Assembly: GCA_030696505.1 (NCBI GenBank)
Contig: JAUYSD010000076.1
Span: 1 to 35,186, forward strand
Origin: Sulfuritalea sp.
GTDB lineage: Bacteria > Pseudomonadota > Gammaproteobacteria > Burkholderiales > Rhodocyclaceae
Reading direction: 5' to 3'
Length of the DNA stretch: 35,186 nt
Part shown: positions 15,388 through 23,492 of the stretch, piece by piece
How positions within the stretch are numbered: the first letter of the stretch is position 1
Layout: the number at the start of each line of letters is the position of its first letter
Notes under the pieces: generated by a model
What the model was told of the DNA's origin: nothing
Database searches by the model: none
The model's input: the letters and a program-made list of their open reading frames with translations, nothing else
Program-made: the position numbers and the translations under genes

Positions 15388-16683
15388 ATGCGCGTCAGTA
15401 GCGGCATGATCTTCGATGCTGGCATTGCCAGCATCAACCGGCAAACAGCGTCCCTGCTCAAGGTCCAGCAGCAGATCGCCAGCGGCCGCCGGATCCTTAC
15501 GCCCAGCGACGACCCGGTCGCCGCCGCGCGTGCTCTGGAGGTGACCCAGGCCAGCGACATCGTTGCCCAGTTCAAGGAGAACCAGAACTATGCCGTATCC
15601 GCCCTCGGCATAGAGGAGGTGCAGCTCGGCGCAGCCACCGACGTCATCGGCCGGGTGCACGAACTGGCGGTTCAAGGCACCAATTCGGCGCTGACGGACA
15701 GCGCACGTGCCGGCATCGCCACCGAGTTGCGCGCACGCTTCGACGAACTGCTCGGCATCGCCAATTCCGGCGATGGCACCGGCAATTATCTGTTTGCCGG
15801 TTTCATGAGTTCGACCACGCCGTTTGCCGGCACGGTGGACGGCATTCTTGCCGGCAGCGACGTCGTTTATCAGGGCGACGACGGCCAGCGCAAGCTGCAA
15901 GTCTCGCCGACCCGGGTGATCGAGGTGAGCGACGCCGGCAGCGACTTGTTCCGGCGCATCGCCAGCGGCAACGGCTATTTCGCCACCGACTATGCGGCCG
16001 GCAACAGCGGCACCGGAGTCATCAACTCCGGCACGGTCAGCAATCCCGCCGCCTGGAATTCATCGGCGTCGCAGCAGGTCGCGATCAACTTCACGGTGAG
16101 CGGGGGCGTCACCAGCTATGACCTGGTCGACACCGTGAGCGGCAACTCGCTGCTGACCGGCGCTGCCGCGCCGGCGGCACCGGGCGCCCAACGCGTGTTC
16201 CAGGCCGGACAGCCGATCGTGCTCAGCGCACAGGGCGCTGAAGCACCGTTCGATCTCGGCGCCAGCGTCACGATCACCGGTGCGGCGGCCGACGGCGACA
16301 GCTTCACGCTGGCACCGGGCGGCTCGCAGAGCGTATTCACCACGGTGGCAAGATTGATCGGCGCGCTGGAGGCGCCGGCCGCAACGCCGGCGGCCAAAGC
16401 CCAATTGGCGTCGGAAGTCGGGTTCGCCGTGACCAACCTTTCCCATGCCGCCAACAGGATTTCGGAGACGCGCTCCCTGGTGGGTTCGCGCATGAACGAG
16501 CTTGACTCGCTGGGCAGTTTGAACGAAGACCTCGACCTGCAATACCAGCAGACCTTGTCCACCCTGCAGGACGTCGATTACGCCAAGGCGGTATCCGACC
16601 TCACGCGCAAGCAATTCGAACTGGAAGCGGCCCAGCAATCCTTTTTCAAGATTTCACAACTTTCACTGTTCAATTTCCTGTGA
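15388..16683 (+). CDS. flgL: Flagellar hook-filament junction protein FlgL
   Basis: A 431-residue HAP3 protein joining FlgK to the flagellin filament. The N-terminal flagellin-like helix is clear (INRQTASLLKVQQQIASGRR, ILTPSDDPVAAARALEV), followed by VIGRVHELAVQGTNSALTDS. The C-terminal helix has SLNEDLDLQYQQTLSTLQDV, DYAKAVSDLTRKQFELEAAQ and QSFFKISQLSLFNFL. It is over 100 residues longer than enteric FlgL (317); the surplus is a beta-rich insert at about 220-315 resembling one in FlgK. GGAG precedes the ATG. The stop overlaps the start of the following lipoprotein gene by one base. Confidence 0.95.
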   Translation: MRVSSGMIFDAGIASINRQTASLLKVQQQIASGRRILTPSDDPVAAARALEVTQASDIVAQFKENQNYAVSALGIEEVQLGAATDVIGRVHELAVQGTNSALTDSARAGIATELRARFDELLGIANSGDGTGNYLFAGFMSSTTPFAGTVDGILAGSDVVYQGDDGQRKLQVSPTRVIEVSDAGSDLFRRIASGNGYFATDYAAGNSGTGVINSGTVSNPAAWNSSASQQVAINFTVSGGVTSYDLVDTVSGNSLLTGAAAPAAPGAQRVFQAGQPIVLSAQGAEAPFDLGASVTITGAAADGDSFTLAPGGSQSVFTTVARLIGALEAPAATPAAKAQLASEVGFAVTNLSHAANRISETRSLVGSRMNELDSLGSLNEDLDLQYQQTLSTLQDVDYAKAVSDLTRKQFELEAAQQSFFKISQLSLFNFL

Positions 16684-17153
16684 TGCCACCGAACCGCCAG
16701 CGCCAACTCCTTCCCGCCGCCGCCATCGCCATCGCGCTGGCCGGCTGCGGTTCGCTCAACTCGCTGGACGGAAATTTCCCGGCGCAGGGGCCGATCATTC
16801 CGGACACCTCGCTGAACCTGACGAGGTCGCTGCAGATACCGCTGGACAAGGTCGTCGCCTGGGGCTTGTATGCCGGCGCCGCCTGGCTGATTCTCGATCC
16901 CCTGGCGCCCAACTGGGAGATCGAGCAGGCAAGCTTTCCGGATCGCCATTACCATCTGTCCCTGAAAATGAAGCGGCTTTATTCCGGCGGTGCGGGCGAA
17001 GCGCGGGTCGTGTTCCACCAGCGGGCGAAGGAACTGATGCGCCAGAACGGCTACGATACCTATGCCGTCGTCGAATACACGGAAGGTCTCGAATCATCGC
17101 TGCTCGGGTCGCAGCGCGTGGCGCAAGGGGTGATTCAGCTCGCGCGCCGCTGA
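16683..17153 (+). CDS. Small lipoprotein of unknown function, coupled to flgL
   Basis: A 156-residue predicted lipoprotein: a basic start (MPPNRQRQ), a hydrophobic core and the lipobox LAGC with Cys at about 21. The mature part has a weakly hydrophobic segment near 58-72 (VVAWGLYAGAAWLILDPLAP) that could be buried or interfacial, then a strand-rich region (WEIEQASFPDRHYHLSLKMK) and a helix with AKELMRQNGYDTYAVVEYTE. I recognise no named family. Its start overlaps the flgL stop (TGATG), so it is translated with flgL and probably under FliA control, which hints at an envelope role linked to the flagellum. A GTG one codon earlier is also possible. It ends 12 bases from the convergent fliR stop. 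Confidence 0.85.
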   Translation: MPPNRQRQLLPAAAIAIALAGCGSLNSLDGNFPAQGPIIPDTSLNLTRSLQIPLDKVVAWGLYAGAAWLILDPLAPNWEIEQASFPDRHYHLSLKMKRLYSGGAGEARVVFHQRAKELMRQNGYDTYAVVEYTEGLESSLLGSQRVAQGVIQLARR

Positions 17154-17165
17154 GCGCCTGGCGGG

Positions 17166-17951
17166 CTATCCGGCCGCCGCGCGCAGCAGCATTCCCAGCG
17201 CCTCGAAGCCGCGATTGAACACGCCTTCCATGGCCGCCCCCAGATAGGGCAGCGACAGCATCAGGACGAAGAAGCCCAGCGCCAGGGTCACCGGAAAACC
17301 CACAGCAAACAGGTTCAGTGTCGGCGCGACGCGGGCCAGCACTCCCAGCGCAATATTGGTCACCAGCAGCGCCGTGATCAGCGGCAATGCCAGCAGCACG
17401 CCGAGGCTGAACATCATCGCCGCCGAGTTCAGCAGCGAGGACAGCGCCGCCGCGTGGAACGGCGTCAGACTGACCGGCAGCAGGATGAAGCTTTCGGCGA
17501 GCACGCTGAGCAGCAGCAGATGGCCGTTCATGGCGAGAAAGATCATGGCCGTCAGGAAGCCGAGAAACTGGGTCATCACCGGCGTCAGGCCGCTGCTGCT
17601 CGGATCGAAAAACGTGGCGAAGGAAAGACCCATCTGCAGGCCGATCAGCTCGCCGGTGACGTCCAGGGCCGCCATGGCGATGCGCAGGGCGAAGCCCATC
17701 ATGACGCCGATCAGCAATTGTTCGGCGATCACCAGCAAGCCCAGCCACGATCCGGGGGCCAGCGGCGGAGGCGGCGGCAGTGCCGGCGACAGGGCCAGGG
17801 TGACGACCAGGCCCATGACCAGGCGCACGCGCATCGGCAGTGCCGCATTGTTGAACACCGGCGCGGCGGCCAGCAGGCCGAGTATCCGCGTCAGGGGAAA
17901 GACGAACAAGCTGAGCCAGGCATCGAGTTGTGCCGAGCTGAGGGTAATCAC
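17166..17951 (-). CDS. fliR: Flagellar export apparatus membrane protein FliR
   Basis: A 261-residue inner-membrane protein that, with FliP and FliQ, forms the helical export gate of the flagellar type III secretion system. It is strongly hydrophobic, with segments such as LFVFPLTRILGLLAAAPVF near the start, IAEQLLIGVMMGFALRIAM in the middle and FPVTLALGFFVLMLSLPYLG near the end. The frame is open 23 codons further upstream, but that part reads through fliQ. GTG 17951, which shares one base with the fliQ TAG stop, gives the usual FliR N-terminus (ITLSSAQLDAWLSLFVFP). It is the last gene of the fliK-to-fliR run. Confidence 0.94.
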   Translation of the reverse strand: MITLSSAQLDAWLSLFVFPLTRILGLLAAAPVFNNAALPMRVRLVMGLVVTLALSPALPPPPPLAPGSWLGLLVIAEQLLIGVMMGFALRIAMAALDVTGELIGLQMGLSFATFFDPSSSGLTPVMTQFLGFLTAMIFLAMNGHLLLLSVLAESFILLPVSLTPFHAAALSSLLNSAAMMFSLGVLLALPLITALLVTNIALGVLARVAPTLNLFAVGFPVTLALGFFVLMLSLPYLGAAMEGVFNRGFEALGMLLRAAAG

Positions 17952-18220
17952 TAGCCAATTAACCCCGGAATCGATTCGTAGAGGCGGCGCATGTAGTCGG
18001 TCAGCATGGTCAGCATCCACGGTCCGGCCAGGATCAGCGTGACAAAGATGGCCAGCAGTTTCGGCACGAAGGAGAGCGTGGCTTCGTTGATCTGGGTGGC
18101 CGCCTGGAAAATGCTGATGATGAGTCCGGTCACCAGGGCGGCCGCGAACAGGGGTGCCGAAATCAGCAACGTCAGCTCGACTGCGCTGCGTCCTATTTCG
18201 ATGACGGTGGTCGGAGTCAT
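17951..18220 (-). CDS. fliQ: Flagellar export apparatus protein FliQ
   Basis: An 89-residue protein with two membrane helices ([20 protein letters not shown] and [20 protein letters not shown]). It carries the family motif [20 protein letters not shown] between them. Length is exactly typical for FliQ. The ATG overlaps the fliP stop by four bases and the stop touches the fliR start, so all three gate genes are translationally coupled. Confidence 0.97.
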   Translation of the reverse strand: MTPTTVIEIGRSAVELTLLISAPLFAAALVTGLIISIFQAATQINEATLSFVPKLLAIFVTLILAGPWMLTMLTDYMRRLYESIPGLIG

Positions 18221-18954
18221 GCGCCGAAACTCAGGACCAGCGAACCGATCAGCAGGTTCCAGCCGTCGACCAGCACGAACAGCATGACCTTGAAGGGCAG
18301 GGCGACGATCACCGGCGACATCATCATCATGCCCATGGACATCAGCACCGAGGCCACGATCATGTCGATGATCAGGAAGGGAATGAATATGATGAAGCCG
18401 ATCTGGAAGGCAGTCTTGAGTTCCGAGGTGACGAAGGCGGGAATCAGCACGCGCATCGGGATGTCGTCGGCGCTTGCCGGCACCGGCTGTTTCGCGATCT
18501 TGGTGAAGGTGGCGAGATCGGCATCGCGCACCTGCTTCATCATGAAGGCGCGCAGCGGTACCGCGCCTTTTTCGAGGGCCTGCTGAAAGCTGATCCGGTT
18601 TTCCGACAGCGGCAGATAAGCCTCGGCGTAAATGCGATCACCGACCGGCGCCATGATGAAAAACGTCAGGAACAGCGCAAGCCCGACCATCACCTGGTTG
18701 GGCGGCGAGGTCTGGGTTCCCATCGCATGGCGCAGCAGGGAAAAGACGATGATGATGCGGGTGAAGCTGGTCATCATGAGCACCAGCGCCGGCAGGAAGC
18801 TGAGGCTGGTGAGCAGCAGCAGGGTCTGGATCGACAGCGACCACTGGACGCCGCCACCCGCCGCCGGCGTGCTGGTGACCGCCGGCATGGCCTGGGCCAG
18901 GGCCAGTGCCGGCGACAGCAGCGCAGCGGCGAGAAGGAGCAGGCGGCTGTACAT
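18217..18954 (-). CDS. fliP: Flagellar export apparatus protein FliP
   Basis: A 245-residue core gate protein, made with a cleaved signal peptide ([20 protein letters not shown]). The family blocks are complete: [40 protein letters not shown] and [18 protein letters not shown]. They are followed by a periplasmic segment and the C-terminal membrane part ([40 protein letters not shown]). The frame stays open far upstream through fliO, but ATG 18954, two bases after the fliO stop, gives the signal peptide and normal length. It overlaps fliQ by four bases. Confidence 0.97.
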   Translation of the reverse strand: MYSRLLLLAAALLSPALALAQAMPAVTSTPAAGGGVQWSLSIQTLLLLTSLSFLPALVLMMTSFTRIIIVFSLLRHAMGTQTSPPNQVMVGLALFLTFFIMAPVGDRIYAEAYLPLSENRISFQQALEKGAVPLRAFMMKQVRDADLATFTKIAKQPVPASADDIPMRVLIPAFVTSELKTAFQIGFIIFIPFLIIDMIVASVLMSMGMMMMSPVIVALPFKVMLFVLVDGWNLLIGSLVLSFGA

Positions 18955-18956
18955 GG

Positions 18957-19361
18957 TCAGGGCTTGCGCATCAGGCCTTGCAGCCAGCCCGGCATCGCCT
19001 CGGCTGCGGCGGGCGGTGTGGCGAGCGGCTGGCGGGGAATTTCCGCGAGGGCGGTGACGCGACCCGGAGCCACACCGAGCACCAGCCAGGTGCTGCCCAC
19101 TTCGACGATCACCACACGCTCGCGTCCGCCCACCGCCGTGGCGGCGACCACCCGCATCAGGCCGGCCGCCGATCCACGTTGCAGCGTCAGCTTCTTCAGC
19201 AGCCAGAGGCTGCCGATCAGCAGTGCCAGGATACCTGCCACACCGAGCAGCATCTGCAGCAGGCCGCCACCGCTTACCGACGGCAGTGGCGGTGCCGCCT
19301 GCGCCAGGGCTTCGGCGGCGGTCAGGCACAGCGTGATGGTGGAAACGACAAGTTTGCGCAT
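18957..19361 (-). CDS. fliO: Flagellar export apparatus assembly protein FliO
   Basis: A 134-residue protein (136 if ATG 19367, two codons earlier, is used). It has an N-terminal signal-like segment ([19 protein letters not shown]), one membrane helix ([20 protein letters not shown]) and a cytoplasmic FliO domain ([38 protein letters not shown]). FliO is a chaperone for FliP assembly. Sequence identity in this family is low, but position directly before fliP and the G.RERVV.VEVG...LVLGV pattern are diagnostic. About 110 bases separate it from fliN, with no promoter I can support. Confidence 0.92.
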   Translation of the reverse strand: MRKLVVSTITLCLTAAEALAQAAPPLPSVSGGGLLQMLLGVAGILALLIGSLWLLKKLTLQRGSAAGLMRVVAATAVGGRERVVIVEVGSTWLVLGVAPGRVTALAEIPRQPLATPPAAAEAMPGWLQGLMRKP

Positions 19362-19471
19362 GCACATCCGGAAACGCGAGGCCGCATCGTGGCGCGGCGA
19401 GGAGTGGATGCGAGGATAAGCCGGTGCTTCCCCGAAGAAGGCGGAAAGGAAAGGGACGAAGCGCCGACTTA

Positions 19472-19900
19472 TCAGCGGTTCAGCTTGCGGATGCGTTCCT
19501 GCGGCGTGATGATGTCGGTCAGGCGGATGCCGAACTTGTCATTGACCACGACAACCTCGCCCTGGGCGATCAGTGTGCCGTTGATCAGCACGTCCATCGG
19601 TTCTCCGGCCAGACCCTCGAGTTCGACCACCGAGCCATGGGCCAATTGCAGCAGATTGCGGATCGATATCTTGGTACGCCCCAGTTCCACGGTGAGCGCC
19701 ACCGGAATGTCCATGATCATGTCGAAGCCCCGCGGTGCCTGGGGGCTGCCGCCGGTTTCGGAAAACTGCTCGAAAATCTGCGCCGGCTGGATGGTCGGGG
19801 CAGGCTGGGCGCCGGCGGCGCCCTGCTCGTTCATGGCGCTGGCCCAGTCGTCGTCCGATATCTGCGGTTCGGCGCCGGGCGACGCGGTAGTTTGGTTCAT
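19472..19900 (-). CDS. fliN: Flagellar motor switch protein FliN
   Basis: A 142-residue C-ring protein. A variable N-terminal third, rich in Ala, Gln and Pro, precedes the SpoA/FliN domain: [20 protein letters not shown], then [20 protein letters not shown] and [20 protein letters not shown]. The switch complex sets rotation direction and docks FliH for export. ATG 19900 is preceded by AGGAG with a 6-base spacer, which decides against an in-frame start 11 codons upstream. fliM ends 48 bases before it. Confidence 0.96.
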   Translation of the reverse strand: MNQTTASPGAEPQISDDDWASAMNEQGAAGAQPAPTIQPAQIFEQFSETGGSPQAPRGFDMIMDIPVALTVELGRTKISIRNLLQLAHGSVVELEGLAGEPMDVLINGTLIAQGEVVVVNDKFGIRLTDIITPQERIRKLNR

Positions 19901-19948
19901 TTCAGGCTCCTGATGTCGTCGCGGCAATGACAATGCCGAGCATGATAA

Positions 19949-20926
19949 TCATGTTTGCTCTTCCGCGAGGAAACGTCCGACTTTCAGGGCGTACTGACCG
20001 TTCTGGATGCCATAGCGGGATTCGATCAAAGGCACGCCATCGACCGTGGCCCGGATCGTATCGTCGATCGTCAGCGGAATCACGTCGCCGACTTTCATGT
20101 GGATGATTTGGCCGAGTTTGACGGTCGTGTGCCCGAGATTGGCCACCAGTTCGACTTCGGCTGCCTGCAATTGCCGGGTGAGCATGCTGGTCCAGCGATT
20201 GTCCGACGAAGTCTGCTCGCTATGCATCGTGCTGTGGAGCACATCGCGGATCGGTTCGACCATCGAATAGGGCAGGCAGATGTGCAGTTCCGAGCTGTTT
20301 CCCGCAAATTCGAGATTGAAGGTGATGGAGATCACGACTTCCGACGGCGTCGCGATGTTGGCGAACTGGGTGTTCATTTCCGAGCGCACAAACTCGAAGG
20401 TCAAGGGAAACACCGGTTGCCAGGCCTTCTGGTATTCGGCGAATACCACGCCGAGCAAGCCCTGGATGATGCGTTGCTCGGTCGGCGTGAAATCGCGCCC
20501 CTCGATGCGGGTGTGGAAGCGTCCGTCGCCGCCGAACATGTTGTCCACGACGAGAAATACCAGGTTCGGATCGAGCACGATCAGGCCGGTGCCGCGCAAG
20601 GGCTTGGCCTGGATCAGGTTGAGGTTGGTCGGCACCACCAGGTTGCGGATGAACTCGCTGTACTTCTGCACCTTGATCGGGGCCACGGATACCTCGACGC
20701 CCTTGTGCATGTAGTTGAACAGGCCGATGCGCAGATAGCGGGCGAAGCGCTCGTTGATGAGCTCCATCGTCGGCATGCGGCCGCGCACGATGCGCTCCTG
20801 GCGTCCCAGGTCGTAAGGGCGGACGCCGCCGACTTCTTCTATTTCGGCGGGTGCGTCGTCTGTTTCGCCGGCCACTCCCTTGAGCAGGGCGTCAACTTCT
20901 TCCTGGGAAAGAAAATCCTGGGCCAT
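19949..20926 (-). CDS. fliM: Flagellar motor switch protein FliM
   Basis: A 325-residue C-ring protein that binds phosphorylated CheY through its N-terminal peptide (FLSQEEVDALLKGV, residues 5-18), present and well conserved. The CheC-like middle domain starts with YDLGRQERIVRGRMPTMELI and includes LDPNLVFLVVDNMFGGDGRF. The C-terminal SpoA domain, which pairs with FliN, has ELVANLGHTTVKLGQIIHMK and PLIESRYGIQNGQYALKVGR. Length is normal (about 320-335). It lies 29 bases after fliL. A CheY-like gene ends at the left edge of this window. Confidence 0.97.
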   Translation of the reverse strand: MAQDFLSQEEVDALLKGVAGETDDAPAEIEEVGGVRPYDLGRQERIVRGRMPTMELINERFARYLRIGLFNYMHKGVEVSVAPIKVQKYSEFIRNLVVPTNLNLIQAKPLRGTGLIVLDPNLVFLVVDNMFGGDGRFHTRIEGRDFTPTEQRIIQGLLGVVFAEYQKAWQPVFPLTFEFVRSEMNTQFANIATPSEVVISITFNLEFAGNSSELHICLPYSMVEPIRDVLHSTMHSEQTSSDNRWTSMLTRQLQAAEVELVANLGHTTVKLGQIIHMKVGDVIPLTIDDTIRATVDGVPLIESRYGIQNGQYALKVGRFLAEEQT

Positions 20927-20955
20927 GGGCTTCAGCGTCCCGCAAGGACGAGGAA

Positions 20956-21540
20956 TTACTGGATGATGAAGCTTGAGAATAGCACGGATTGCACCGGGGC
21001 ACTGGGGTCTGCGGCCTCTGCGGGCGCCGCGTCGGCGCCGGGTTTTGGCGTCGTTTCCGGAGGGCCGACGATCACCAGATTCGCGACGTCCCGCAACTCG
21101 TTGGCCAGGCGTTGCACACCCGCCGAGGTATTGAGCTCGGAGGCTTTCTTGCTCATCAAGGTCAGGGTGATGCGATGCTTAAGTTCGGGCTCGTACTGTT
21201 TCATCAATTCCTGCCCCTGCTGATCGTTCAGCTTCATTTGCACCTCGGCCTGTACGTAGGCGTCCTGCAACTCGGTTTGCAGCTTGACGGTGAATGCCTT
21301 GTCGAATTTGTAGAAGACGGGTGGGGTATTGTCGGTCTTCTTCTTTGGCACTTCGCGTTTTGCGACCTCGCTGCCGTTCTCGCTTTCCGCCGGGGCCGGC
21401 TTCTTCAGCAGAAAGAACGCGGTGCCGCCTCCCAGTGCCAGGCACACCACGCCGATGAGGCCGAACAACAGCCATTTGCCCCGATTCTTTTTGGGTGGGG
21501 CTTCGGCGGCGTCGGCTTCAGGCTTTTTTGCATCTGGCAT
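20956..21540 (-). CDS. fliL: Flagellar basal body-associated protein FliL
   Basis: A 194-residue single-pass inner-membrane protein that associates with the stator around the MS ring. A basic cytoplasmic start (KKNRGKW) precedes one membrane helix (LLFGLIGVVCLALGGGTAFF, about 25-45). A charged linker and the periplasmic FliL domain follow (YKFDKAFTVKLQTELQDAYV, QVEMKLNDQQGQELMKQYEP, LTLMSKKASELNTSAGVQRL). The C-terminus carries an extra Ala/Pro-rich stretch of about 25 residues before a final VLFSSFIIQ. GGAG lies about 8 bases before the ATG. The 124-base gap to fliK shows no promoter or open frame. Confidence 0.95.
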   Translation of the reverse strand: MPDAKKPEADAAEAPPKKNRGKWLLFGLIGVVCLALGGGTAFFLLKKPAPAESENGSEVAKREVPKKKTDNTPPVFYKFDKAFTVKLQTELQDAYVQAEVQMKLNDQQGQELMKQYEPELKHRITLTLMSKKASELNTSAGVQRLANELRDVANLVIVGPPETTPKPGADAAPAEAADPSAPVQSVLFSSFIIQ

Positions 21541-21664
21541 TTATGTTCTCCACGGTTTTTCTTTGGTCTTTCGCCATGCGTCGGGCGCATCGGTCGCAGG
21601 CGTCATTCTACGGTGGACTTCGCATCATGCCGGTACGCGCACGACGCCCAGGCCCGTTTCCGGT

Positions 21665-22891
21665 CTAGGCGAACAGGTCCACCATGCCGCGGCCGCTACG
21701 CCACGTCGGGGCGATTTCCATTTCAGCGCCGGGCAGGGTGGCAAGCTGCGCATCGCCGCGATCCGCCGGCCGATCTTGATGTCCCGGATGCATGAACTTG
21801 GAATCGTGACGGGATTCGGCGCCGACATGGGTATGCGCCAGCGTGATGCCGGCATCGGCGAGTACCTCGCGCAAGCGCACCATCGAGTTCTCCAGGGACT
21901 CGCGCACGGCGGCATGGGGCGAGGCGAAACTGGCGCTGAGCTGGTCGCCCTCGAAGCGCATGGTGACTTCGATGCGGCCGAGCTGGGGCGGGTTCAGCAC
22001 CAGATCCGCCTGCTGGCGGTTGGTGCCGGCCATCCAGGTCAGCTTCTGGCCCACCTCGTCCTGCCAGCCGGCGCGACCAAGATGGGTCGCCACCGGCAGA
22101 TCCGGAATGCGCGCGGTCGATGTCCGGGCTTCGCTGGCCTGAACGCCGAACGCAGCGGGATTGCTGGCGACGCGTTCGATCACGGCGCGGAAGTCGCCCG
22201 GCTCTTGGTCAAGGCTGGCCGTATGGGTGCCGGTCCGACCTGGCTCGGCAGTAATTGCCGCATCGACGGCAAGCTTGTCCGGGCGGCGCGCGTTGTCCGC
22301 GGCAGGTATGGCCGCGCTGCGGCCCGCCTGCGGCTGCTGCTGTCCCTTGCGGGAATCGCGTGCGTCGGCGACGACGGGCAGGCCGGGTGTCGACAAAGTT
22401 GGCGCTGACGGCACGGCGCGGGCCGCCTCGCCTGAAATCACCGGTGCGGCCGGTAGCACGCTGGCGGTGACGACGAGCGGCAGCGCCGCGGGCTCAGGCT
22501 GCGGGGTGGGCAGCAGCGCCGGCTCGGCTTCGGGATCGACTTCGGCGCCGACATCGGCCAACGCGGCAACTGTCGCTGCCAGCGCGGGTTCCGCGGCGAC
22601 GACCGGCAGGGCATCCGGCGCCAGCAGCGGAAACAGGCTGGCTGGCGCGGCCGCGTGGTCTGCGGTCGTTGATGCGGCTGCCGTGTCCGGCAAAGGCAAT
22701 TGCTCGGCCAGCGTCTTGCCGGTGCGAGCCATCGTCTTGCTACCCAGCGACTTCAGCACGTCGGCAAACGTGACGGGAGTTCCCGCCGGGTTTTCCGCGC
22801 TGTTGAATTCCCCGGCGCGCGATCCGTCGCCGCGCCCCACAGCCTGGGTCGATGGGGTAGGCGAGGGGATCGCCTTGAGTATGTCAGCCAT
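21665..22891 (-). CDS. fliK: Flagellar hook-length control protein FliK
   Basis: A 408-residue secreted molecular ruler that also switches export from hook to filament substrates. The N-terminal two thirds are Ala/Pro-rich and of low complexity, as expected of a ruler. The conserved C-terminal switch domain (about 300-385) has LNPPQLGRIEVTMRFEGDQL, SASFASPHAAVRESLENSMV and RLREVLADAGITLAHTHVG. Two ATGs lie six bases apart; GGAAGGA sits one base from the first and seven from the second, so ATG 22891 is chosen. A sigma-54 promoter lies immediately upstream, so fliK heads its own fliK-to-fliR transcript. Confidence 0.9.
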   Translation of the reverse strand: MADILKAIPSPTPSTQAVGRGDGSRAGEFNSAENPAGTPVTFADVLKSLGSKTMARTGKTLAEQLPLPDTAAASTTADHAAAPASLFPLLAPDALPVVAAEPALAATVAALADVGAEVDPEAEPALLPTPQPEPAALPLVVTASVLPAAPVISGEAARAVPSAPTLSTPGLPVVADARDSRKGQQQPQAGRSAAIPAADNARRPDKLAVDAAITAEPGRTGTHTASLDQEPGDFRAVIERVASNPAAFGVQASEARTSTARIPDLPVATHLGRAGWQDEVGQKLTWMAGTNRQQADLVLNPPQLGRIEVTMRFEGDQLSASFASPHAAVRESLENSMVRLREVLADAGITLAHTHVGAESRHDSKFMHPGHQDRPADRGDAQLATLPGAEMEIAPTWRSGRGMVDLFA

Positions 22892-22930
22892 ATGCATTTC
22901 CTTCCGGACTGGAGCGTCACGCAGTGGTTA

Positions 22931-22946
22931 TGCAAGGCCTATGCCA
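22931..22946 (-). promoter_or_regulatory. Sigma-54 promoter of fliK
   Basis: On the minus strand TGGCAT-AGGCC-TTGCA matches the sigma-54 consensus TGGCAC-N5-TTGCA at all defined positions but one and has exact GG-N10-GC spacing. It sits in the 71-base fliJ-fliK gap, with a predicted start about 28 bases before the fliK ATG. The 15-mer CGGCTGGAATTGCCG at 22968-22982, a degenerate copy of the palindrome upstream of flgB, lies just upstream. Confidence 0.8.
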
Positions 22947-22962
22947 TAGGCCGGCGACGAGT

Positions 22963-23451
22963 CTAGACGGCTGGAATTGCCGTGGAAAACAGCTGGAAAA
23001 GATTCTGTCCCGTGCCGTTGTCGGCATAGCGGCGGGCGCCGTGTTCGTCGCTGGTTTTTTGTTCGCCGCGCGCCTCCTCGCCGGCGGCGCGGGCGCGATG
23101 CCGGTCGGCAAGCGTGTTGAAAGCACGGACTTTTCCATGCTTGCCCATCCAGTCCTGTTGTCCGGCCAGGGTCCGTTGCCGGGTTGCCTCCACCGACTGG
23201 GCCGCGGGGACGATCGCGTCGTCGATGCGTGCCAGGAAGCGGCTGTAATTGCTCCATTCGCTCTGACCGATGCCGCTTGCGGCGGCGGCCACGAAGCGCG
23301 CGTGATACTCCTCGCGGTATTGCAGAAGCAGCGCCAGGCGTTTGGTCGCTTCCTGTTCGCCGGCAATCAGTTCGCCCAGTTCGCGCGCGGCCTGGTCAAG
23401 ACGCATTTGCGAAAGATCGAGGAGAGGCTGTAGGGGGAAGACGGGAGACAT
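22963..23451 (-). CDS. fliJ: Flagellar export chaperone FliJ
   Basis: A 162-residue, largely alpha-helical, coiled-coil protein. The N-terminal pattern FPLQPLLDLSQMRLDQAARE with LGELIAGEQEATKRLALLLQ is characteristic of FliJ, which inserts like a central stalk into the FliI ATPase hexamer and recycles export chaperones. The frame remains open upstream through the antisense of other genes; ATG 23451, 41 bases after the fliI stop, gives the family length (about 150). No strong ribosome-binding site is seen. Confidence 0.93.
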   Translation of the reverse strand: MSPVFPLQPLLDLSQMRLDQAARELGELIAGEQEATKRLALLLQYREEYHARFVAAAASGIGQSEWSNYSRFLARIDDAIVPAAQSVEATRQRTLAGQQDWMGKHGKVRAFNTLADRHRARAAGEEARGEQKTSDEHGARRYADNGTGQNLFQLFSTAIPAV

Positions 23452-23492
23452 GATGGTGGTCGCTCGGCGAAATGGTGGCGGGATTGATGGAT

